From: Actinomadura coerulea
GTDB taxonomy: Bacteria; Actinomycetota; Actinomycetes; Streptosporangiales; Streptosporangiaceae
Assembly (NCBI RefSeq): GCF_014208105.1
Contig: NZ_JACHMQ010000001.1
Coordinates: forward strand, 7,564,001 to 7,628,000
Direction of reading: 5' to 3'
Length of the DNA: 64,000 bases
Part shown: piece by piece, positions 46,710 through 55,575 of the stretch
How positions within the stretch are numbered: position 1 is the stretch's first letter
Layout of the letters: each line of letters opens with the position of its first letter
Position numbers and translations under genes: made by a program
The notes under the pieces: generated by a model
Told to the model about the DNA's origin: nothing
Database searches by the model: none
The model's input: the letters and a program-made list of their open reading frames with translations, nothing else

Positions 46710-47837
46710 TCACGTGTGACGCTCGCGGGAGCGTTCGCGTTGGGCGGCACGGCCCCTAGTCTGCCGTGCCTCCGCCGAGACGGGCAGCTCACGCACTCCG
46801 GGCTCCAGCCGCCACGCCACGTCCGAGCGGATCCCCTCGCCGGCCAGGCGCTCGCGCGCCGCCTCGAACGCCTCGCACCACTCCCGTTCCCGCTCGACGT
46901 CCACCCGGCGGTCGTCCTCGCTCTCGGCGGGCCGCTCGCGCACCATCGAGGCGCGCACGTGCGCGGCGTCGTCCACGCGCATCCGCACGCTGTGGTCGGG
47001 CCAGGCGCCCTTCGTCAGCGTCACGGTGCCGTCCTCGGCCGTCAGCGTCTCGAACCCGGCCTGGACCTCGTACCCCATGTCCTCGAACGCGCCCGTGATG
47101 GAGTCGAGGACGTAGCGGCGCTCGGCCTCGGCCTGCTCGGCGGCGTCGCGCTCGGCCGCCCGCCGCCGCTCCTCGTCCCGCCGCTCGCGGGTGCGGCGGT
47201 TGGCGTCCTGGATCCGCAGCCGCACCTCCTGCAGGACGCCCTCCGCGTCGGCCGGCGTCGCGGCCCCGGCCAGCAGCCGCGCCGCCTCCGCGACCTCCCG
47301 CCGCTCCGCCTCCCCGGCGTCGGGCAGCAGCCGCGCCAGGATCTTCTCCAGGTGCTCGCGGACGTCGCCGGTGTGCGGCGGCGGTGGCGCGCCGCCGCCG
47401 GCCTCGGCCGTCAGCCCCTCGGCGGGGACGGCGAAGATCTGCGCGCCGACCTGGGCGGCGAGGTGCTCGGAGAGGCGCCGTTCGGCCTCGTCCAGGACGG
47501 GGTCGGTCGCGGCGCACCAGGCGGTCAGCTCCGCGGCCGACCGCTCGGCGGGGTCGAGCCGGCCGGGCAGCGGCACGTCCGCGCCGATCTTCGCGCGGGT
47601 CTCGGCGAGCGCGGCGATGCGCGCGTTGCGCTCCACCGTCTCGCGCAGCGCCCGCTCGTGCGTGCGGACCTCGGCGAGCGCCGCCGCCCGCGCCTCGGCG
47701 CGCCCGGCGGCGAGCGCGGCCAGCGCCTCCGCGCCGCGCCCGGCCAGGCCCGCGCCGTGCCCGAGCAGGCGGGTCATGCCGAGGCTGAGCACCACCGCCG
47801 CGTCCAGCGCGATGTCCGCGTCGATCCCGCTGCTCAT
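46710..47837 (-). CDS. Coiled-coil protein of unknown function
   Basis: 375 residues, rich in Ala, Glu and Arg with no clear enzyme motif. ATG 47837 overlaps the stop of the kinase gene (ATGA). Residues about 55-230 and 250-320 are heptad-rich coiled coil (RLRIQDANRRTRERRDEERR region), and a small alpha/beta end (YVLDSITGAFEDMGYEV, then VTLTKGAWPDHSVRMRV) may be a folded module. No membrane segment. I do not recognise the family. Position makes it a likely adaptor between the kinase and the AAA+ ring. Confidence 0.8.
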   Translation of the reverse strand: MSSGIDADIALDAAVVLSLGMTRLLGHGAGLAGRGAEALAALAAGRAEARAAALAEVRTHERALRETVERNARIAALAETRAKIGADVPLPGRLDPAERSAAELTAWCAATDPVLDEAERRLSEHLAAQVGAQIFAVPAEGLTAEAGGGAPPPPHTGDVREHLEKILARLLPDAGEAERREVAEAARLLAGAATPADAEGVLQEVRLRIQDANRRTRERRDEERRRAAERDAAEQAEAERRYVLDSITGAFEDMGYEVQAGFETLTAEDGTVTLTKGAWPDHSVRMRVDDAAHVRASMVRERPAESEDDRRVDVEREREWCEAFEAARERLAGEGIRSDVAWRLEPGVRELPVSAEARQTRGRAAQRERSRERHT

Positions 47838-50167
47838 GGGGTCCCTCCGATCGTCCGTGCCTGCCGCCAGTGGTGCAGCCGCACCCCGGCCGCGACGGCG
47901 TGCGCGGCGGGGACGGCGATGAGGACGAGGACCCACAGCAGGCTCGCGACGGACGTCACGGCCGCGAGCAGGAGAAGGAACAGGAGCAGCGGCAGCGTCG
48001 CGGCGGCGAGCACGCACCCGCAGCCGCGCCGTCCGGTTCGCCGCGCGGCGCCCGACATCGTCTGGGACGCCGTCGACAGTCCGCGGCCGCCCGCGCCGAG
48101 GATGCCCGACAGCATCGCCCACGGCCCGTGGGGGAGGTAGTCCGCGCCCTGCGCGCGCGCCGCGACGACCTCGCTGCCGCACTGCACCGCCCAGGCGAGC
48201 ACGGACAGGACGGCCAGAACGCCGAAGGAGACGCCCGAAGAGGAGCTGTGCAGGCCGACCGATGCCGTGCCGTCGTCCTCGCCGCCGCCGAACAGCGACC
48301 CGATGACCCAGCTGCCCAGGAGCCAGAACAGCAGCAGCGGCGACGTCAGCGCGACGGCCTTCGCCATCGCCGGGCCGCGGCCGGCGAGCCGCTGCCGCTC
48401 GCGGTCGGCCCGGTGGGTGCGCAGCGCCTCGTCGCGCTGTTCGGCGGCGTGCCGCTCGCGCGTCAGCGACTCGCTCTCGGCCACGGCCTCGGGTGCGGCG
48501 CGCGCCACGGCGAGCAGCCGCAGCGGATCGTCGCCGGCCCCGTCCACCATCCAGGTGAACCACGGCACCGGTTCGGACACCGGCTCGCGGGCCCGGGCCG
48601 CGCCCTTGGCGATCAGCCGCGCGGTCTCCTCCGGCCGCGCTGCCAGCGCGAGCAGGGCGAGCAGCACGGCGGGCGGCTCCTCCGCGCCGGCCTCGGGCAG
48701 CCGGCCGGCGAGGCCCGGCGGCGAGGCGGCCTGCTCGCGCAGCCAGCGCGCCAGGTCGTTCCACGCCGACACGTGCGCGCGCCACTGGTCGTCGACCCGG
48801 GCCAGCTCCTCGCCGCCCGCGAAGCCGGCGAGCACGGGCAGCAGGCGGTGCTCCCACAGCGCCCGCCCGATGAGGCAGGCGGTGCGGTGGTCGGGATGGC
48901 GCCGGTCGGCGGCCAGGCCCGCCAGCCCGGGCAGGTCGGCGGCGGTGATCCGGCGGCCGAGGTAGTGCGGGGGCATCGCCGGATCCAGCCACCGCACGAG
49001 GTGCAGGAGCTTGACGTCGGACGGCAGCGTCGTCATGAGGTGGCCGTCGACGAGCGCGATGCGGCTGTCGTCGGGTATCTCCGCGAGCCAGTCCCGCAGG
49101 CTCCGCCACGCCTCGCCGGTCTCGCCCCGTCCGAAGAAGTACTGGGCGGCGTGGTCCCAGTTCTCGACGAGCGCGCGCGCCAGCTCGGTCCTGCCGGTGT
49201 AGCGCCGGCCCCTGAACGGCAGCCCGGTGCCCGCCGGGACGCTCTCCTCCGCGACCCGCGGTGAGCCGCCGTCCAGCCACTCCCGTACCTGCTCGCCCGT
49301 CCATCTCGCGCGCGGGTCGCGGGTCAGCAGCCCCTGGCAGAGCAGCCGGAGCCGCGGCTCGGGGACGTCGTCCGCGCTGACCGGCCGCGTCGCGAGATGG
49401 TCGACCACGACCGTCTCGCTCAGCCCCTGGAACGGCGGCCGGCCCGTCGCCAGCTCCCGGACGATCATGCCGAGCGACCACCAGTCGCGGGCCGGCGACA
49501 CCTGGCCGGACAGCGACTCCGGCGCCGCGTAGGCCAGCGTCCGCGACGACGAGGCGAACACCACGCTCTGTTCGAGCACCCGGCTCAGCCCGAAGTCGGC
49601 GATCGCGAGGCGCAGCGGATCCCGGGCCAGCACCAGGACGTTCTCGGGCTTGAGGTCCCGGTGGACGATGCCGGCCCGGTGCAGCGCCCGCAGACCGCCG
49701 GCGAGCTGCGCGGCGATCTCGGCCACCGCCTCCTGCGGGAGCGGCCCCTCGTCCATCAGCGTCCGCAGGTTGCCGTCCGGCGCGTACGCGGCGACCTCGT
49801 AGTCGCGGCCGTCGGCGTGCCCGGTCTCCAGGATGCGCAGGACGTTCGGCGCCTGCAGCGCGGGCAGCTTCGCCCACACCTCCCGGTCGGCGCGGTACCC
49901 GCGGCGGAAGATCTTCACCACGAACTCGGCGCCGTCGTCGTCGCGCACCAGGAGCAGGTCGGACTCGGCGCCCTGCACGGGAAGCTCGGCGACCACGTCG
50001 TACCGCTCGCCGAGGACGGCCGGCAGCCGCATCAGCGGGTCCCCGGGACCGTGCCCCTCCCGCCGGGTCGCCGACGCCGGGCGCGGCCCGGGCACTCCCG
50101 CGTCCCGCCGCGTCGCCCCGGCGTCCCGCCGGGTGTCCCGCGGCGGGGCGCCATCGAACTCGCCCAC
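47834..50167 (-). CDS. Ser/Thr protein kinase with a long middle region and C-terminal membrane helices
   Basis: 777 residues from GTG 50167 (GGGACGG upstream; 11-bp gap from DUF4282). Kinase domain at about 55-300: VVKIF lysine, HRDLKPENVL, DFGLSRV, and GMIVRELATGRPPF; the glycine loop is weak (PVQGAESDLL). A helical middle part (about 310-600) has no named domain. Several hydrophobic segments lie in the C-terminus (ALTSPLLLFWLLGSWVIGSLF, GVLAVLSVLAWAVQCG, LAAATLPLLLFLLLLAAVTS, VLVLIAVPAAHAVAAG). It thus differs from PknB-type kinases, which have one helix and an external sensor. The FHA protein of the operon is the natural reader. Confidence 0.9.
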   Translation of the reverse strand: MGEFDGAPPRDTRRDAGATRRDAGVPGPRPASATRREGHGPGDPLMRLPAVLGERYDVVAELPVQGAESDLLLVRDDDGAEFVVKIFRRGYRADREVWAKLPALQAPNVLRILETGHADGRDYEVAAYAPDGNLRTLMDEGPLPQEAVAEIAAQLAGGLRALHRAGIVHRDLKPENVLVLARDPLRLAIADFGLSRVLEQSVVFASSSRTLAYAAPESLSGQVSPARDWWSLGMIVRELATGRPPFQGLSETVVVDHLATRPVSADDVPEPRLRLLCQGLLTRDPRARWTGEQVREWLDGGSPRVAEESVPAGTGLPFRGRRYTGRTELARALVENWDHAAQYFFGRGETGEAWRSLRDWLAEIPDDSRIALVDGHLMTTLPSDVKLLHLVRWLDPAMPPHYLGRRITAADLPGLAGLAADRRHPDHRTACLIGRALWEHRLLPVLAGFAGGEELARVDDQWRAHVSAWNDLARWLREQAASPPGLAGRLPEAGAEEPPAVLLALLALAARPEETARLIAKGAARAREPVSEPVPWFTWMVDGAGDDPLRLLAVARAAPEAVAESESLTRERHAAEQRDEALRTHRADRERQRLAGRGPAMAKAVALTSPLLLFWLLGSWVIGSLFGGGEDDGTASVGLHSSSSGVSFGVLAVLSVLAWAVQCGSEVVAARAQGADYLPHGPWAMLSGILGAGGRGLSTASQTMSGAARRTGRRGCGCVLAAATLPLLLFLLLLAAVTSVASLLWVLVLIAVPAAHAVAAGVRLHHWRQARTIGGTP

Positions 50168-50178
50168 AGCCGTCCCGT

Positions 50179-50688
50179 CTAGCCCTTGTCCTTGATGGCC
50201 CGAAGATACTCGCTGATCTTGAACTGGTTGACGACGAACTCCATGGCGATCCGGGTCGCGAACACTCCGAAGAGCCACGCGAACGGGGACCCGAGGAGCA
50301 GCATGAGGCCGAGCGCCGCGCTGTCGTCGAGCCACGCCATCCCGTACACCGCCATCAGCAGCGAGAACAGGGTGATCGGGATCAGCGCGAGCACGTAGAG
50401 GATCTTCACCACCCGCGTGGTGATCATGGTGTCGAAGTTGAGGTCGAACAGCGCCCCGAGCAGGTTCCTCTCGCCCGGCGGGCCGGGCGGAGGCGCCCAC
50501 CCCTGCGGCGGGTCCTGGAAGCCCGAGGCAGGGCCGGGCGGGCGCGGGCCGGGGACGGAACCCGGGCCGGGGCCGGGGCCGGGGGGGAAGGGACCGGCAG
50601 GTCCGCCGGGCGGTGGACCGTAGGGCCCGCCAGGCCCGCCGGGCGCCTGCGGACGCGGAGGGTGACCAGGGTCCGGTGGGTTCGTCAT
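50179..50688 (-). CDS. DUF4282 membrane protein
   Basis: 169 residues (170 if GTG 50691 is used, which has GGAG at a good distance). N-terminal 75 residues are Pro/Gly-rich; the rest is DUF4282-like with NLLGALFDLNFDTMITTRV and two hydrophobic segments (ILYVLALIPITLFSLLMAVYG and ALGLMLLLGSPFAWLFGV) and a charged tail (ISEYLRAIKDKG). Function of the family unknown. First gene of the kinase-FHA operon. Confidence 0.88.
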   Translation of the reverse strand: MTNPPDPGHPPRPQAPGGPGGPYGPPPGGPAGPFPPGPGPGPGSVPGPRPPGPASGFQDPPQGWAPPPGPPGERNLLGALFDLNFDTMITTRVVKILYVLALIPITLFSLLMAVYGMAWLDDSAALGLMLLLGSPFAWLFGVFATRIAMEFVVNQFKISEYLRAIKDKG

Positions 50689-50830
50689 CACCGTCGTCTC
50701 CAGTGTGGGGACCGCTACACGGAGACTCTAAAGCCTGGCCCCGTCCATCGCCGGAACCCGCCGCGCGACGATCCCGTATCGCGCGGGGGTCCGGTGCGGA
50801 CGTGCGGGCCGGTGGCTCCAGGATGCTGGC

Positions 50831-50880
50831 ACCACCGGCCCGCGACGGCGCGAGGCACGGCGCGGGACCGCGCCGGTGGT
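50831..50880 (-). terminator. Hairpin at the 3' end of the 383-residue gene
   Basis: ACCACCGGC (50831-50839) pairs with GCCGGTGGT (50872-50880), whose last base is in the stop codon. Extra GC palindromes lie in the loop. The kinase operon starts about 140 bp further; TAGAGT-like sequence upstream of DUF4282 could be its -10. Confidence 0.4.
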
Positions 50881-52031
50881 CAGGCGGCCGGAACGCCCGT
50901 GGCCGGCTGCGCGGAGCGCACCTCGGCCTGGTTGGGTTTGGCCGCCAGGCCCGGGAGGTCGGTGGTCGCGGCGCGCAGCCGGGCGATGCCCTCCGCCCCG
51001 AGGTCGCCCAGCATGATGTCGTAGGCCAGGTCGCGCACCGTGTCCATGCCGACGGCCGAGTGGAGCATCGCGCCGATGGTCTCGGTGAGCACCCGCTCGT
51101 AGGCCTCGAAGTTCACCGCCTCGGCCACCGCCGGGTTCCACTCCAGCTGGTCGCCCGCCGTGACGTGCAGCTGCAGTCCGCCGGTCACCGGGTCCACCTG
51201 GTCCAGGTCGATCTCGGCGGCGACGCGGCCGCGGGCCGCCGGCGTTCCGTCGTCGGTGAACAGCAGCGCCGGAACCGAGAAGGTGACCTGCTCGGCGGGC
51301 TTGCGCGGCCGGACGGCGTTGCCGCGCGGCACCGGCGGGACGTCGACGTGGTCGAGCTGCGACAGCATCCGGAACGTCGCCAGGCCGAGGATGCTGTTGA
51401 TGGCCAGCGCCGTCGCCCGGGTCACCGTCTCCATCTCGCCGGGCTTGCGGGTGAGGTAGCCGCTGAACCCGTAGGCGATGATGCGGTCCCGGACGGGGGA
51501 GCGGAGGAAGATGCGCAGCCGGACCCCCGCGACGGGGAGCTCGAACTCGGTGTCGCCGTCGCCGGCCTCGGACCGGACGAAGCCGCCCTCCGACGGGGTC
51601 AGCTTGCCGGCGAGCGCCAGCGTCCCCTCGTTCCCGGCGCGGGTGAGGCTCAGGACGTAGAGGTCGCCGTCCAGCTCGGTGATCACTTCGTCGCCGAGGA
51701 CGACGGCCAGGGCCCGGGCCGTCTCGTTCAGGCCGGCCAGGGTCCTGCGGGGCATCCGCAGCCGCAGCTGGTTCTGCGCCGTCACCCGCCCGCCGACGGT
51801 GTTCTCGACGTGCTCGACCTCCCGCTCGGCCTGCTTGCCGGTGTAGTTGCGCAGGCTGAACGCCAGGACCTCGTTGTCCGTGCGCACCCCGCAGGTGGCC
51901 TTCAGCGCCTTCTTGGCGCTGAGCGGATACGGGGTGTCCTGGCGGACGTACTTGGTCGCGTCCACGAACACGGGGACGTCGTCGTCGAAGAGGCGCCGGA
52001 CGTAGAATTCTTCCTTGGTTTGCGCTGGCAC
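50880..52031 (-). CDS. Conserved-looking protein of unknown function (locus 2)
   Basis: 383 residues from GTG 52031 with GGAGAAGGG upstream; the frame is open for 92 further codons. Soluble, alpha/beta, no membrane segment and no motif I can name. It has acidic patches (VRRLFDDDVPVFVDA), a basic segment (LRLRMPRRTLAGL) and AVAEAVNFEAYERVLTE. Divergent from a zinc-ribbon protein gene, sharing a 270-bp upstream region, so both may be regulated jointly. Its position next to secretion locus 2 suggests a related role, but nothing in the sequence proves that. Confidence 0.7.
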   Translation of the reverse strand: MPAQTKEEFYVRRLFDDDVPVFVDATKYVRQDTPYPLSAKKALKATCGVRTDNEVLAFSLRNYTGKQAEREVEHVENTVGGRVTAQNQLRLRMPRRTLAGLNETARALAVVLGDEVITELDGDLYVLSLTRAGNEGTLALAGKLTPSEGGFVRSEAGDGDTEFELPVAGVRLRIFLRSPVRDRIIAYGFSGYLTRKPGEMETVTRATALAINSILGLATFRMLSQLDHVDVPPVPRGNAVRPRKPAEQVTFSVPALLFTDDGTPAARGRVAAEIDLDQVDPVTGGLQLHVTAGDQLEWNPAVAEAVNFEAYERVLTETIGAMLHSAVGMDTVRDLAYDIMLGDLGAEGIARLRAATTDLPGLAAKPNQAEVRSAQPATGVPAA

Positions 52032-52217
52032 TGTGCACCCTTCTCCGTGTCCTGCCACCGGCCGCGGACGGCCGGCGGTAACCTCGGCACCCGGCCGATA
52101 CCGGCCAGGTGCGGCACCGGTCGCACCTGCCGGTGTCCACTCTTCAGTGATGACCGTTTCGGGGCAGGTCGGATCGGCAAGTACCAGAGGGCCGGACGGC
52201 GACCGCCGGCGAACCGG

Positions 52218-52269
52218 TTGACAAATAAAGCATGCGGCTCGCCCCGTCGCGTGGACAGTCATGCGTGAC
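52218..52269. promoter_or_regulatory. Divergent upstream region with -35-like and palindromic sites
   Basis: TTGACA (52218-52223) next to an A-rich stretch, and the palindrome GTCA-TGCG-TGAC (52258-52269), lie in the gap between the genes at 52031 and 52302. No convincing -10 was found. Confidence 0.25.
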
Positions 52270-52301
52270 ACACGGGGGCGGCACACTACAAAGGAGACCA
52301 G

Positions 52302-53306
52302 ATGCACCAGTTGACCGATTACGTGCTGGCCGTTCGCACCACCGGTTCACCTCCGGCGATCGAAGGGGTCAAGTCGGTCGACCTTGTTCCGGGCGACGAC
52401 GAGGACGTCATCGCCGCGACCATCGCCGGCCTGCGGGCCAGCGGCCTGACCGCGGCCGACTTCCGATCGCGCGTGATCTATCTCGCGCCCGAGGACCCGA
52501 GCTGCCTCGTGCCGTACGCGGCGCTGTGCGGCTTCGCCGGCCGCCGCGTCGACGCCTACGCCGGCGGCACCGTGCTGGAGTTCTCGCGCCTGGACCCGCA
52601 GGGGGAGGGCTTCCCCGACGCGGGCCGGCCGAACGGGTACCTGGAATGGGGCCAGGTCGGCGGCGAGGAGGGGGTCCTGCCGACCGTGCAGGTCGGCTCC
52701 GGCACCCAGCGGCTCGTGACCCCGGAGGCCGTGACCGTGATCCGGTACGCGGCGCGGCTGCGCATGGTCCCGCCGGACTCGGCCCGGGACGCGCTGGCCA
52801 CGTTCGTGCTCGTCGCGGCGCTGCGGCGGCGGGCCGACGACCGGTTCCCCTACCTGTCCACGGGCGACGAGCCCGCTCCCGTCACCAAGGACGACCCGGC
52901 CCAGGGCATCGACCTGGAGAAGCTGCGGCGCGAGGCGGCCAAGTACCGCCAGGAGCTGCGGGCCGGGCGCCGCGGGGCCGACATGGTGCCGCCCGTCCCC
53001 GTCTCGCCGCACAACAAGCGGATCGCCGAGGCCAAGTCGGTGGACGTCCGGACGGTGCTGACGCGGCTCGGCTCCTCCTCCGACGACGGGAACCTGTGGC
53101 ACTGCCCGCGTCCGAGCAGGCACAGCAACGGCGACCGGAACCCCTCGATGAAGGTCTACGGGGACAACCGCACCAGGTGCCACCGCTGCGACGCCGAGAA
53201 GGTCGGCCCGATCCGGCTGGTCATCGACGTCCTGGGGGTCACTCCGGACGAGGCCGCCAGCTTCATCCTGGACTCCGACCGCGTCGTGGACATGCGTCCA
53301 GCCTGA
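52302..53306 (+). CDS. Protein with C-terminal primase-type zinc ribbon, no primase core
   Basis: 334 residues; AAAGGAGA eight bases upstream of ATG. Residues 1-200 are a soluble unknown domain. Residues about 255-330 resemble the DnaG CHC2 zinc-binding domain: LWHCPRPSRHSNGDRNPSMK then NRTRCHRCDAEKV, giving Cys, His, Cys, Cys and the NPSM element typical of CHC2. No TOPRIM or primase catalytic motif is present. It could bind DNA or RNA as a recruiter in locus 2. The spacing between the first Cys and His is longer than in DnaG. Confidence 0.75.
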   Translation: MHQLTDYVLAVRTTGSPPAIEGVKSVDLVPGDDEDVIAATIAGLRASGLTAADFRSRVIYLAPEDPSCLVPYAALCGFAGRRVDAYAGGTVLEFSRLDPQGEGFPDAGRPNGYLEWGQVGGEEGVLPTVQVGSGTQRLVTPEAVTVIRYAARLRMVPPDSARDALATFVLVAALRRRADDRFPYLSTGDEPAPVTKDDPAQGIDLEKLRREAAKYRQELRAGRRGADMVPPVPVSPHNKRIAEAKSVDVRTVLTRLGSSSDDGNLWHCPRPSRHSNGDRNPSMKVYGDNRTRCHRCDAEKVGPIRLVIDVLGVTPDEAASFILDSDRVVDMRPA

Positions 53307-53346
53307 GCCGTCCCTGGCGGCCGGGGCCGCCGGGCAGGGGGAACCG

Positions 53347-53856
53347 ATGGCCGATTCGCAGGACCGCGCGGACGTGGTGCTGCTGACCGTGGATGGAGAG
53401 CAGGTGGGCCACGTTCACCGCAGTGTCCTCGATCGGGTCGCCGAGATCGCCGGCAGGCTGGGCTGCCGCGACGCCGTCGCGCTGGCCTGCCCGCCGGTCA
53501 CGTTCGACGGCTCCCGCATGCCCCGGCTGCGGCGCGACCTGGAGCAGGTCATCGCCTACGCCGAGGCGGCCCGGCAGACCGGCTGGGTTTTAGGCGATAT
53601 CGCGGTCGCCCCCGGTGACCGGGCGGTTCCGGTGATGGACACCGCGCAGGGCAAGGTCTGGGCCCACCCCGTCCGCGGCTTCGAACTGCACGGGGAGGCC
53701 GGGGTGCGCCGGATCACGGAACTGGCCGAGATGCCGGGGACTCCGCGGCGCACCCCGCTGGCCCATCTCATCGCGCCGCTGGTCGAGGCCGCGGCGCGTG
53801 CGCGGGTGCTGGAGATCGGCGACGGCAAGCACGAGCGCGCCGTGCGCCAGGGCTGA
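53347..53856 (+). CDS. Small soluble protein of unknown function (locus 2)
   Basis: 169 residues, no membrane segment and no known motif; it starts 40 bp after the zinc-ribbon gene with GGGGGAA upstream. Contains VGHVHRSVLDRVAEIAG and HLIAPLVEAAARARVLEIG. Likely co-transcribed with the zinc-ribbon gene and ended by a strong hairpin. I do not recognise it. Confidence 0.7.
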   Translation: MADSQDRADVVLLTVDGEQVGHVHRSVLDRVAEIAGRLGCRDAVALACPPVTFDGSRMPRLRRDLEQVIAYAEAARQTGWVLGDIAVAPGDRAVPVMDTAQGKVWAHPVRGFELHGEAGVRRITELAEMPGTPRRTPLAHLIAPLVEAAARARVLEIGDGKHERAVRQG

Positions 53857-53860
53857 CACG

Positions 53861-53902
53861 CGAGGGGCGCCGCTCGCCGGGAACGGCGGGCGGCGCCCCT
53901 CG
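53861..53902. terminator. Bidirectional terminator of locus 2 left half
   Basis: CGAGGGGCGCCGC-type arm from 53861 pairs almost fully with 53884-53902 around a GGAA loop, between convergent genes. Confidence 0.8.
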
Positions 53903-53925
53903 GCGTTCGCGTTGGAACCGTCCGG

Positions 53926-55533
53926 TCAGCGCTCGACGAGTCGCTCCGGCGCGGCGGACGGCCCCGTGACGGCGAACCGCAGCGCCGCCGGGAACTGCGT
54001 CTCCGGATTGGCGATGAGGGCGCCGACCTGTCCCGCGCCCGCCATCTCCTCGGCGACCGCGCCCGGCCGCACGCCGAGCACGTAGTCGGCCTCCATGGGG
54101 CTCACCGCGGTGACGCACCCCGCGGGCAGCGTCGCGTACGCCCCGAGGAAGACGCGGCTGCCCTCCGGGATCAGCGAGGCCAGCGCGCGCAGGACGATCC
54201 GCGCGGCCGGGCCGGTCACGGTCACGGCCTGCATCTGCGCCAGCGCCTGCCGGATCCGGGCGAGCTGGTCCCCGCTGACGACGCCGCCGGCGACGAGGGC
54301 GTTGGTCTTCGGGACCACGCCGTTCCGCCTGCTGATCACGACGGAGTCGTTCACCTTCGAGACGACGAGGCCCCGCTTCTCCCGGGAGGCCGTGATCGTC
54401 TTCACGGCCCGGCGGGACGCGGCGAGGCTGGGGAACCCCGGGATCTGGTGGATGCCGCGCGCCCCGCAGACGGTCACCTGGGTCCCGTGGACGTGCACCT
54501 CGTCGATCGTCTCGTCGCGCATCAGCTCGCCGAGCAGGTGGGTGCCGTTCAGGACGTGGTAGACCCTGCTGGCCATGGCCGGGTCCCCGCCCGTGTGCCG
54601 GGTGAGGACCTCCAGCCAGAGCTCGGCCACCCGCGGGCGGAGCGTGGTGGCGATCCGCTCCGCGGTGGCCCACGCCGGGTCCGCCGCGGGCGGGGGCGGG
54701 GACGGGGGCGTGGTGCCGTCGGCGAGCTCCTGGGAGCCCTGCGCGGTCTGCGGGCCCTGCCCGTTCTGCGTCTGCTGCCCGTTCTGCGTCGGCTGCGCGT
54801 TCTGTTGGAGCTGCCCGTTGTTCGGAGCCTGCCCGTTCTGCGGGGCTTGCGGAGGCTGGACGGCCTCCGGGGTCTGCGCCGGCTGCTGAGCCTGGGCGGG
54901 GGGCGCGGTCTGGAACGGCTGCCCGGCCGTCCCGAAGGGCGTGCTGCGCGTGAGCCGGTGGTCCTGCGGGGGTGCGGGGGACCACGCCGTACCGTCCGCC
55001 TCAAGGGCGGAGGGGGCCTCGGCGCCCTGCGCCGCCTCGGGCTCCTGGGGAGGCTGCTCCGCCGGCGCGTCCGCGGGCTCCGGGGGCTCCGCGGGCTCCG
55101 GGGGCTCCGCGGGCTCCGCGCGCTCCTGCTTCTGGAGATTGTCGCGCGCCTTCGGCTGCGCGGCGGCCGGGGGCGCCTGAGCACGCGCCCCGCCCGCACC
55201 GGCCGCCGCCTGGTCGGCCGGTGCCGCGGCGGACGGCTTCGCCGTCGCGGACGGCTTCGCCGTCGCGGGGGCGGCGCCGTTGGCGGGGTCGTTGGCGGAG
55301 TCGTCCCAGGCGGAGAACAGGGACGCCCAGTCGTCCTGCGGGCTCTGCTGGTCGGCCCCGGTCTCGGAGCCCGCGGCGGCGCCCGCGTCCGCCGGTGCGG
55401 CCTGGGCGGGGGGGCCGGTCACCAGGAGCTTGTCCTGCGAGGGTTGCTCTTCCGGCCCGTCGTCCTCCTCCTGGCCGACGCCGATGGCCGCCCAGAAGTC
55501 CATTCCGGTGGCGGGCTCATTTTGCGCTGCCAT
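53926..55533 (-). CDS. CpaF/VirB11-like protein lacking the Walker A motif
   Basis: 535 residues, ATG 55533 with AAAGGAAG upstream. The first 280 residues are disordered (Pro/Ala/Glu, then QNGQ repeats). Residues about 290-520 follow the order of a CpaF/TadA secretion ATPase: an N-terminal-like domain (DETIDEVHVHGTQVTVCG, then FPSLAASRRAVKTI), then VTVTGPAARIVLRALASLIP where the family has TGxTGSGKTTLLxALxSxIP. Here the GSGKT is absent. The later acidic and Walker B regions are not clear either. So an ATP-dead relative or a distant fold is proposed; confidence is moderate. Confidence 0.6.
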   Translation of the reverse strand: MAAQNEPATGMDFWAAIGVGQEEDDGPEEQPSQDKLLVTGPPAQAAPADAGAAAGSETGADQQSPQDDWASLFSAWDDSANDPANGAAPATAKPSATAKPSAAAPADQAAAGAGGARAQAPPAAAQPKARDNLQKQERAEPAEPPEPAEPPEPADAPAEQPPQEPEAAQGAEAPSALEADGTAWSPAPPQDHRLTRSTPFGTAGQPFQTAPPAQAQQPAQTPEAVQPPQAPQNGQAPNNGQLQQNAQPTQNGQQTQNGQGPQTAQGSQELADGTTPPSPPPPAADPAWATAERIATTLRPRVAELWLEVLTRHTGGDPAMASRVYHVLNGTHLLGELMRDETIDEVHVHGTQVTVCGARGIHQIPGFPSLAASRRAVKTITASREKRGLVVSKVNDSVVISRRNGVVPKTNALVAGGVVSGDQLARIRQALAQMQAVTVTGPAARIVLRALASLIPEGSRVFLGAYATLPAGCVTAVSPMEADYVLGVRPGAVAEEMAGAGQVGALIANPETQFPAALRFAVTGPSAAPERLVER

Positions 55534-55575
55534 ATGGCCGCTTCCTTTCTCGTGATAGGGCCGGATCGAGGATGA

